From Pseudomonadota bacterium (GTDB taxonomy: Bacteria > Pseudomonadota > Alphaproteobacteria > Micropepsales > Micropepsaceae), in assembly GCA_029778105.1 (NCBI GenBank), contig JAKOQZ010000003.1, forward strand, positions 1 to 42,256: a stretch of DNA of 42,256 nt, read 5' to 3'. This document shows, piece by piece, positions 19,520-28,223 of this stretch. The notes under the pieces are model-generated. The model saw only the letters and a list, made by a program, of their open reading frames with translations. It made no database searches and was not told where the DNA came from. Each line of letters opens with the position of its first letter. The stretch's first letter is position 1. The position numbers were made by a program, and so were the translations under genes.

Positions 19520-21814
19520 ATGATCATTCGCAATGCCGCCGCCTTTTTCGCTGCGCTCGCCTTCGGTGTCGCCAGCGCTGCGCCACTGGACCTGCCGGAG
19601 ACCGGCGATTCGCATGACGCGCCCGAGGCGGCGCGGCCCCTGCTCGGCGACATGGATCTGGGCGGCGATCTGGAACGGCTATCCGCAGCGGCGGCGGCCG
19701 AGCCCTCGGGCGATGCGACGCTGGACGGGCTGGCGGCGCGCCTGACGACGCCCGAGGCGGCGTTCGCGTTCGTGCGCGATTCGATCGCGCTGGAATCCTA
19801 TGGCGGCATCCTGCGCGGCGCGGACGGCACGCTGCTTAACCGGGCCGGCAACGCCGCCGACCGCGCGCTGCTGCTGGCCGGCCTTCTGAGCCGTCAGGGC
19901 CTGAACACGCGCTTCGCCTTCGCTGCGCTGGATGAGACGGCGCAGGATCGTCTGTATGCCCGCGTGCTGGGCCGGCGACCGGTGGCGGATGCGCCGCAGA
20001 CACCGTTCGTCGCCGCCATCGATGCCAGGGCGGCGAAAAGCTATGCCGCGTTGCAGGCCGCCGCCGCGCCTTTGCTCGCCGCGACGCTGGACGCGGAGGC
20101 GTTGCGCGCGCAGGCCCGCGCCGATCTGGCCGCCCATGTGTGGGTCGAGGCCGAAATCGACGGTCGCTGGGTCGCGTTCGATAGTGCAGCCGGGGATCTG
20201 GCGATGGGTGAAACGCTGACGGCGGCCGAGCGCACGGAAGATGCCCTGCCCGATGCGTTGAACCAGTTTGTGACCATCCGCGTGATCGCCGATCGTCTGA
20301 CGGCGGACGGGCTGACGGAGGTCGTCTGGCTTGAGCACCGGATGAACGCCGTGGAAGCGTCGGCTTTTCCCGCCACGCTGGTCTTCGCAGACCCCGCCGG
20401 CGCAGCGCCCGGCGCCGGCGCCTGGGGCGATGCGGCTGGCCTGGCGCAGCGCGCGGCGGTGCTGATGACCCGGGACAACGCCATTCGCGGCGAGACCGTG
20501 TCTTTGTCCGGCCCGACCGGCGATGACGGCGCGATCGGCGCGCTGGGCGGGCTTGGCGAGATGGGCACCGACGAAGCGCCACTGACGGGCGTGACGTTGT
20601 CGCTGGAGTTCGACGCGCCTGGCAACGCGCCGCTGGTGACGCGGCGCATGCTGTTCGACCGGATCGGCGCAGCGGGGCGCGTGACGCTCGCGAACGGCGA
20701 GCCCTTTGAGCTGGACCGCAGCGAAGCGGCCGAAGCCGCCGCAGGCGCGCAGCTGCGCGCCGCGACTTACGGCCAGCACGCCATCCACATCTATAACGGC
20801 GCGACCAATCTGACGGGCTGGCTGCGGGCGCTGGACGACACGTCGCGCGCCGCCGCACTGGCGCTGATCGAAGCCGATCTGGACGCGCCCACGCCGCATA
20901 TCCCGGCGCCGCCGGATGCACTGTTGCACCAGGCGGCGATATGGCGCGCGCTGCCGTTCGCGTCCGACGCGCTGATCGTGCCGGCGGTCAACGCCCATGC
21001 GGACCTGCGGGCCTATGCCGACCGACCGCGCGCCATGATCGTTTCTCACGAGCTGGATCTGGCGGCTAAGGCCGTGGTGACGACCATCGACTGGGCGCAG
21101 GACCGCCTGCGCTTCGTGCCGGGTGTGACGGCGAGCGCCGCCGACATTGCCCGCTATCAGCTGTGGTTCGGCGCGCTGCAGGGCGCGCTGGAGGCCGAGT
21201 TCGGCCTGGCGGCGATGCAGGCCGCCCCGCTGGAGCCTTCGGATGCGAGCCTGACGGCGAGCGATCTGACGGCGCTGCGCGCGGTCGGTCGCGACGAGGC
21301 CCAGGCCGGAGGGTTGGCCCGGGCCCGCGCTCTGGCGGCGGACATGATCGTGCTGGCCAGCGAGACAGGCGATGCGCGGCTCTACTGGGAAATCGACCCG
21401 GCGACCGGCGCAACACGGGCGATGGCGGAGCCCGGAGCCGGCGCGCATCAGGCCGTGCGCACCATCGCAGGCGCGATCGACAACGACACGATCTGGCGCC
21501 TGCTGGATGACGGGCGGATCATGCGCGAGCGGGACTTTCAGGAGGCGCGCCGGGCCCAGGCCAAGCTACGCGCGCATATCAGCCGCTTCCGTACCAAGGC
21601 CGAAGCCGACGCCTTTTACAAAAAGAACTGGGGCCGGCGTGGCGGCGGCGGGCTGGAGTATCAGTTGACGCTGGAGATGGCGATCGACCAGAGCGTGCTG
21701 GCCGGCGGCCTGTACGGCAGCTTTGTCGGCGGGGGCATGCTTCTGGGGACCTTCGCGATCCTTGAGGCGTTCCATGGCCGTGACTGGACGGAGACCGTCG
21801 GTGGCCGGAACTAG
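19520..21814 (+). CDS. Large exported protein with transglutaminase-fold-like N-terminal domain
   Basis: Signal peptide MIIRNAAAFFAALAFGVASA; AFVRDSIALESYGGILRGADGTLLNRAGNAADRALLLAGLLSRQGLNTRFAF followed by AHVWVEAEIDGRWVAFDSAAGD. Confidence 0.6.
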   Translation: MIIRNAAAFFAALAFGVASAAPLDLPETGDSHDAPEAARPLLGDMDLGGDLERLSAAAAAEPSGDATLDGLAARLTTPEAAFAFVRDSIALESYGGILRGADGTLLNRAGNAADRALLLAGLLSRQGLNTRFAFAALDETAQDRLYARVLGRRPVADAPQTPFVAAIDARAAKSYAALQAAAAPLLAATLDAEALRAQARADLAAHVWVEAEIDGRWVAFDSAAGDLAMGETLTAAERTEDALPDALNQFVTIRVIADRLTADGLTEVVWLEHRMNAVEASAFPATLVFADPAGAAPGAGAWGDAAGLAQRAAVLMTRDNAIRGETVSLSGPTGDDGAIGALGGLGEMGTDEAPLTGVTLSLEFDAPGNAPLVTRRMLFDRIGAAGRVTLANGEPFELDRSEAAEAAAGAQLRAATYGQHAIHIYNGATNLTGWLRALDDTSRAAALALIEADLDAPTPHIPAPPDALLHQAAIWRALPFASDALIVPAVNAHADLRAYADRPRAMIVSHELDLAAKAVVTTIDWAQDRLRFVPGVTASAADIARYQLWFGALQGALEAEFGLAAMQAAPLEPSDASLTASDLTALRAVGRDEAQAGGLARARALAADMIVLASETGDARLYWEIDPATGATRAMAEPGAGAHQAVRTIAGAIDNDTIWRLLDDGRIMRERDFQEARRAQAKLRAHISRFRTKAEADAFYKKNWGRRGGGGLEYQLTLEMAIDQSVLAGGLYGSFVGGGMLLGTFAILEAFHGRDWTETVGGRN

Positions 21815-21815
21815 A

Positions 21816-21835
21816 ATATAAGGATATCTTTATAT
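21816..21835. promoter_or_regulatory. Near-perfect AT-rich palindrome upstream of ahcY; candidate operator (SahR-type?)
   Basis: ATATAAGGATATCTTTATAT: 18 of 20 positions symmetric in a very GC-rich window. Confidence 0.6.
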
Positions 21836-21898
21836 AGAGCTTGCGCCGATCCTGGCGGGCTGGTAGACGCACCCGCATTGCGGCGGGGCGCCTGGGAG

Positions 21899-21927
21899 AA
21901 GGGCGGCCTCTAGCCGCCCTTTTCTTT
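21899..21927 (+). terminator. Intrinsic terminator immediately upstream of the ahcY start
   Basis: AAGGGCGGC-CTCTA-GCCGCCCTT followed by TTCTTT; 9-bp perfect stem. Confidence 0.8.
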
Positions 21928-21940
21928 GCCGCGAGGCCCC

Positions 21941-23359
21941 ATGACCGCCCACGATTATCACGTCGCCGATATCAAACTGGCCGCCTTCGGCCGCAAGGAA
22001 ATCGACCTCGCCGAAGCCGAAATGCCCGGCCTGATGGCGACCCGCGAAGAGTTCGGCCCCAAGCAGCCGCTGAAAGGCGCGCGCATCGCCGGCTCGCTGC
22101 ACATGACGATCCAGACCGCCGTTCTCATCGAGACGCTGAAGGCGCTGGGCGCCGATGTGCGCTGGGTGTCGTGCAACATCTATTCGACCCAGGACCACGC
22201 CGCCGCCGCCATCGCCGCAGGCGGCACCCCGGTCTTCGCCTATAAGGGCGAGAGCCTGGTGGAGTACTGGGACTTCACCGCCAAGCTGTTCGACTGGCAT
22301 GGCGCCAAAGCAGGCGAAAGCCTTATGCCCAACATGATCCTGGACGACGGCGGCGACGCGACGATGCTGGTCCATCTGGGCCTGCGCGCCGAGCAGGGCG
22401 ACACGGCGTTCCTGGAAACCCCGCATTCGGAAGAGGAAGAAATCTTCTTCGCGCTGATCAAGCGGCTGCTGAAGGAGAAGCACGAAGGCTGGTTCGCCCA
22501 GCTCGCCGCCTCGATCCGCGGCGTGTCGGAAGAGACCACCACGGGCGTCAACCGCCTCTATCAGCTGGCGGCGCAGAACAAGCTGCTGTTCCCGGCGATC
22601 AACGTGAACGACAGCGTCACGAAGTCGAAGTTCGACAATCTCTATGGCTGCCGTGAGTCGCTGGTCGACGCCATTCGCCGCGGCACCGACGTGATGCTGT
22701 CGGGCAAGGTCGCGTTCGTCGCCGGCTTCGGCGACGTGGGCAAGGGCTCGGCCGCCTCGCTGCGCCAGGCCGGCTGCCGCGTGATGGTGTCGGAGATCGA
22801 TCCGATCTGCGCCCTGCAGGCGGCGATGGAAGGCTATGAAGTCGTCACCATCGAAGACGCCCTGCCCCGCGCCGACATCTTCGTCACCGCGACCGGCAAC
22901 AAGGACATCATCACGGTCGACCACATGCGCGGCATGAAGGACCGGGCGATCGTCTGCAATATCGGCCACTTCGACAACGAGATCGACGTCGCGGGCCTGA
23001 AGAACTTCAAGTGGAACAACATCAAGCCGCAGGTCGACGAGATCGAGCTGGCGTCGGGACGCCGCATCATCCTGCTGTCGGAAGGCCGCCTGGTGAATCT
23101 GGGCAACGCGATGGGCCATCCCAGCTTCGTCATGTCGGCCTCGTTCACCAACCAGACGATCGCGCAGATCGAGCTGTGGACCAATCCCGGCAAGTACGAG
23201 AAGAAGGTCTACACCCTGCCCAAGCACCTGGACGAGAAGGTGGCGCGCCTGCATCTGGAGAAGATCGGCGTGAAGCTGACCAAGCTGAGCCAGACGCAGG
23301 CCGACTATATCGGCGTGACGGTCGCCGGCCCGTTCAAGGCCGACCACTACCGCTACTGA
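21941..23359 (+). CDS. ahcY: Adenosylhomocysteinase
   Basis: [63 protein letters not shown]-terminal [14 protein letters not shown]-type end ([14 protein letters not shown]). Start ATG at 21941, not the TTG at 21926. Confidence 0.97.
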   Translation: MTAHDYHVADIKLAAFGRKEIDLAEAEMPGLMATREEFGPKQPLKGARIAGSLHMTIQTAVLIETLKALGADVRWVSCNIYSTQDHAAAAIAAGGTPVFAYKGESLVEYWDFTAKLFDWHGAKAGESLMPNMILDDGGDATMLVHLGLRAEQGDTAFLETPHSEEEEIFFALIKRLLKEKHEGWFAQLAASIRGVSEETTTGVNRLYQLAAQNKLLFPAINVNDSVTKSKFDNLYGCRESLVDAIRRGTDVMLSGKVAFVAGFGDVGKGSAASLRQAGCRVMVSEIDPICALQAAMEGYEVVTIEDALPRADIFVTATGNKDIITVDHMRGMKDRAIVCNIGHFDNEIDVAGLKNFKWNNIKPQVDEIELASGRRIILLSEGRLVNLGNAMGHPSFVMSASFTNQTIAQIELWTNPGKYEKKVYTLPKHLDEKVARLHLEKIGVKLTKLSQTQADYIGVTVAGPFKADHYRY

Positions 23360-23385
23360 TATCGCCCTCCGGCGAAACGGCGAGG

Positions 23386-23417
23386 CGCCGGCGGCAACGC
23401 CGGCGTCTTTGTTTTCG
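23386..23417 (+). terminator. Intrinsic terminator downstream of ahcY
   Basis: CGCCGGCG-GCAA-CGCCGGCG stem followed by TCTTTGTTTTC. Confidence 0.75.
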
Positions 23418-23421
23418 GTTT

Positions 23422-23502
23422 GGACTCACCGCACGGTGAATCCGTTCCTGTGGACTCTTTAACCGTGAGTCTTGCGCGCCTATCGTGGCCTGGGGACGAT
23501 TC
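23422..23502. promoter_or_regulatory. Cluster of five GANTC (CcrM-type) sites in two tandem inverted repeats upstream of divL-like gene
   Basis: GANTC at 23423 (GACTC), 23438 (GAATC), 23453 (GACTC), 23467 (GAGTC), 23498 (GATTC). Inverted repeat GGACTCACCG-CA-CGGTGAATCC at 23422-23443. Confidence 0.65.
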
Positions 23503-23555
23503 GCGGATCGACTTTTCATAAAATGCGCGCGGATCGACGAGGGTAACGCGGCCTG

Positions 23556-25988
23556 ATGGTCCATCATGCTGAAACGCCGGGTTGGCGGCGGTCGGGAAGC
23601 TTCCTGGCCGCGGCGATGGCCTGTGCGCCCGACGCCCTGGCGCAGGATGCGGCGGCCGCCGGCGAGACGCCGTTCGTCGTGCTTCTGGCCATCACAGGGC
23701 TGGTGGCGCTGGCCATCTGCGGCGTGCTGTTCGCGATCGGCGCGATGCAGCGCGGGCGCACCCGCGAGGCGGCGCTGCTGAGCGAAGTCGCCAAGGCGCG
23801 CCAGCTCGCCGCCGAGCGCAGCGCGCTGCTGCTGGCCAGCGACACGCCGCTTTATCTCTATCCGCCGGGTGCGGCCCGGCCGCGCATTTTCGGCCCCGAC
23901 CAGGGGCGGCTGGAGCGCGTGCTGCGCGGGCCGGACGGGCTGGCGCTGGCCGACGCCATCAAGAAGCTGCGCCAGTCGGGCGAACCGTTCACGATCAGCG
24001 CCCGCGATCCCGAACAGGGCCCGTTGCGGGCGCGGGGCCGCGCAGCGGGGCGCGAAAGCGCGATCTTTCTGGAAGGCAGCTATGCCGGCGATCCGCTGGT
24101 CTCGCCGCCGCCGCCGGACAACGGCATCGCCGACGACACCCGCCTCGCGCAGATGTTCGACGCCGTGCCGACGCCGCTGGCGGCGCGGGGGCGCGACGGC
24201 AAGCTGATCTATGCCAATCCGGCCTATGCCGAGGCGGCCGGCGCGGCGACCCCGGCCGCCGCCGTGGCGGCGCAGGCCAAGCTGTTCTCCGACGAGCCGG
24301 CGCTGGCCGAAGCCGCGTTCTCTGCGGGCAGCCCGGTGACCGAACGCCGCTTCGCCGTCATCGAAGGCCAGCGCAAGGCGCTGGAGGTGACCGCCGCCCC
24401 GGCCGGCGACACGGTGGCGATCACCGTGGTGGACGAAAGCGCGGCGGCCGAGGCGCGCGACCGGCTGCAGCGCCATATCGGCGCCTATGACGAGACGCTG
24501 AACCGGCTGAAGACCGCCGTCGCGGTGTTCGGCCCGGATCAGAAGATCAGCTTCTACAACAAGGCCTATATCGATCTGTGGCGGCTGGACCCGGCCTGGC
24601 TGAAGGACAAGCCGACGGAAGGCGAGATCCTTGAGAAGCTGCGCGAAGGCCGCCGGGTGCCGGAGGAGAAATCCTTCGCCGCGTTCAAGCGCGCGCGGGC
24701 CGAGCTCTATGCCTCGATGACCGCACCGCAGGAAGAAGTGTGGCACCTGCCCGACGGCACGACGCTGCGTATCGCGGGCCAGCCGCACCCCTTCGGCGGG
24801 CTGCTCTACCTCTATGAGGACATGACCGAGCAGCTGAGCCTGGAGCGGCGCTATAACGACCTCTTCAACGTACAGCGCTCCACGCTCGATCACCTGCACG
24901 AGGGCGTCGCGTTCTTCGGCATGGATGGGCGGCTGAAGCTGTGGAATCTGGCGTTCGCCGATCTGTGGGGGCTGGAGCCGCAGCAGCTGGAGGGCGAACC
25001 GCATTTCGAGAAGGTGGCGCTGCTGTGCGCGGCGCTGGGCGGCGACGCCGAAGACTGGGACAAGGTGCGCGGCCAGGTGACCGGGGCGGCCGAGCGGATC
25101 GAGATCGCAGGCGAGATGGAGCGCAGCGACGACATCACGCTGCATTTCGCCGCCGTGCCGATGCCCGACGGCGCGACGCTGATGAGCTTCGTCGACATGA
25201 CGGACTCGCTGAGGGCCGAGCAGAGCCTTCTGGAGAAGAACGAGGCGCTGATGACTGCGGCGCGCCTCAAGACCGACTTCATCAGCCACGTCTCGTATCA
25301 GCTGATCGTGCCGCTGACCTCGATCATGGGCTTCGCCGAAGCGCTGCAGGCCGGCATCGCGGGCGAGCTGAACGAGCGGCAGGGCTATTATCTGGGCAAC
25401 GTGCTGGCGGCCTCGGCCGAACTCAAGACGCAGATCGACAACATGGTGGATCTGGCAGCGCTGGATGCGGGCGAACTGAAGCTGGACCTCAAGCCCATCG
25501 AGCCGGCCGAATTCCTGACGACGCTGAAATCCATGGTGCAGGAACGCTGCAACAAGGAAGGGCTGGAGCTGGTGATGGAGGCGCCCGAGGGCCTGGGGCC
25601 GCTCAACGCCGATCCGGCGCGGCTGAAGCAGGTGATGTTCAACCTGCTGACCAACGCGATCAGCTATACGCCTTCGGGCGGCACAATCGAATTCGGCGCG
25701 GCGGCGGAAGGCGCGGGCCTGCGCTTCTGGGTGCGCGACACCGGCCCGGGCTTCGAGCCGGAGCAGCAGGCGCTGGCCTTCGAGCGCTTCGAGAGCAGCC
25801 GGGTCGGCGATGCGCCGCGCGGCACGGGCCTTGGCCTGGCACTGGTGCGCTCGATCGTCGAGCTGCATGGCGGCTGGGTGTCGCTGCGCTCCAAGAAGGG
25901 CGAGGGCACGGAAGTCACGTGCCATCTGCCGCGCTCGGGGGAGTCGCCGGCCCTTCCGGGCTTTGAGGGGATCGACCAGCCGTTCTGA
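23556..25988 (+). CDS. divL: PAS-domain sensor kinase, DivL-like, with Tyr at phosphoacceptor position
   Basis: N-terminal TM, PAS regions, DHp motif KTDFISHVSYQLIVPLTSIMGFAEAL, N-box MFNLLTNAISYTPSGG, VRDTGPGF, GTGLGLALVRSIVELHGG. Confidence 0.75.
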   Translation: MVHHAETPGWRRSGSFLAAAMACAPDALAQDAAAAGETPFVVLLAITGLVALAICGVLFAIGAMQRGRTREAALLSEVAKARQLAAERSALLLASDTPLYLYPPGAARPRIFGPDQGRLERVLRGPDGLALADAIKKLRQSGEPFTISARDPEQGPLRARGRAAGRESAIFLEGSYAGDPLVSPPPPDNGIADDTRLAQMFDAVPTPLAARGRDGKLIYANPAYAEAAGAATPAAAVAAQAKLFSDEPALAEAAFSAGSPVTERRFAVIEGQRKALEVTAAPAGDTVAITVVDESAAAEARDRLQRHIGAYDETLNRLKTAVAVFGPDQKISFYNKAYIDLWRLDPAWLKDKPTEGEILEKLREGRRVPEEKSFAAFKRARAELYASMTAPQEEVWHLPDGTTLRIAGQPHPFGGLLYLYEDMTEQLSLERRYNDLFNVQRSTLDHLHEGVAFFGMDGRLKLWNLAFADLWGLEPQQLEGEPHFEKVALLCAALGGDAEDWDKVRGQVTGAAERIEIAGEMERSDDITLHFAAVPMPDGATLMSFVDMTDSLRAEQSLLEKNEALMTAARLKTDFISHVSYQLIVPLTSIMGFAEALQAGIAGELNERQGYYLGNVLAASAELKTQIDNMVDLAALDAGELKLDLKPIEPAEFLTTLKSMVQERCNKEGLELVMEAPEGLGPLNADPARLKQVMFNLLTNAISYTPSGGTIEFGAAAEGAGLRFWVRDTGPGFEPEQQALAFERFESSRVGDAPRGTGLGLALVRSIVELHGGWVSLRSKKGEGTEVTCHLPRSGESPALPGFEGIDQPF

Positions 25989-26025
25989 TCAGAAGCGCCA
26001 GGCGCCGCGGGATGCGCTGCCGCCC

Positions 26026-26676
26026 TCAGAACCGGAAGTTCAGGCCGAATTTCACCGTGTCGAACGACGTCTCGAAATGGTCCGAGCCGATATACCAGAA
26101 CGTCGTCGGCGGCAGGGTTTCGTCGCCGAAGCCGTAATGCAGATATTCGAATTTGGCGGTCCAGCGCGCGTCGACGGCGTACTCGATCCCGGCGCCAAGG
26201 GTCCAGCCGGTACGGCTGTGATCCAGGCCGTCGCCGAATTGGACGCCGCCGACGAAATTCCGGTCGGTCCAGGCGGCGAATCCGACGCCGCCGGTCGCGT
26301 AGTAAAGCGCCTGGCCGCTGGTCAGGCCCGCCCGTAGCCGGACCGACGCGAGATAGTCGACCTCGATGCTGACCTCGTCGAAGGCTCCGACGCTGTCGCC
26401 AGGCGCCATGCGCCGGTCGAGATCGCCGATCGTCGCATCCGCTTCGACGCCGACGACCCAACCCCCGATCTGAAGATTGTAACCGATCTGTCCTCCGGCG
26501 ATGAGGCCGCCGGGCTCGATCCTGTAGAAGAGATCCGGATTATCGTCGGCGACGCGGTTGTCGCCCCAGCCATAGCCGGCGCTGACGCCGATATAGGCGC
26601 CGCTCCAGTCGCGATCTTCAGCGAAGGCGGGCGCGGCGAGCGCCGAGGACATACAAAGCAGAATGGCGCAGCGCAC
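26026..26676 (-). CDS. Outer membrane beta-barrel protein (Omp25/porin family)
   Basis: Signal peptide; DWSGAYIGVSAGYGWG; alternating beta-barrel pattern; C-terminal VKFGLNFRF. Confidence 0.9.
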   Translation of the reverse strand: MRCAILLCMSSALAAPAFAEDRDWSGAYIGVSAGYGWGDNRVADDNPDLFYRIEPGGLIAGGQIGYNLQIGGWVVGVEADATIGDLDRRMAPGDSVGAFDEVSIEVDYLASVRLRAGLTSGQALYYATGGVGFAAWTDRNFVGGVQFGDGLDHSRTGWTLGAGIEYAVDARWTAKFEYLHYGFGDETLPPTTFWYIGSDHFETSFDTVKFGLNFRF

Positions 26677-26813
26677 GGTCGATCTCCCGAAGCAATGGCG
26701 GAACCGCGTGACTAGGGCAGGCCGGCATCGGAAATCTTGGCCGGATGCGACGCGGCGCCTGGCGCAATGCGACGGCGCTTGCGCGCGAAATCGCCGCCGC
26801 TATCGTCTGCGGC

Positions 26814-28120
<1,307 letters not shown>

Positions 28121-28127
28121 TCAAATT

Positions 28128-28154
28128 ATGCGGACCTTGAGTCCGTATTTACGG
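28128..28154. promoter_or_regulatory. Overlapping inverted repeats upstream of ferredoxin gene
   Basis: ATGCGGAC-CTTGA-GTCCGTAT (28128-28148) overlapping CCGTA-TT-TACGG (28143-28154). Confidence 0.45.
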
Positions 28155-28223
28155 CTGATGTGGGGGTAGAAATCATGTCCCCCCGGGGCTTGGCAAGTTC
28201 CGCAACGTCAAAAGCGGCATCTT

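Noticed and set aside
19679-21448. 589-aa ORF antisense to the transglutaminase-like gene
   Set aside because: R/Q/H-rich shadow ORF; the + strand gene has a signal peptide and domain-like motifs.
21843-21927. Complete functional tRNA-Leu gene in the ahcY leader
   Set aside because: D-arm-like part present, but no T-loop TTCRA, no matching acceptor 3' strand, 6-nt anticodon-like loop. Only a tRNA-like remnant or mimic can be suggested.
23334-25925. 863-aa ORF on - strand antisense to the divL-like gene
   Set aside because: Shadow ORF, R/Q/H-rich, no recognisable motif; opposite strand has clear PAS/HK domains.
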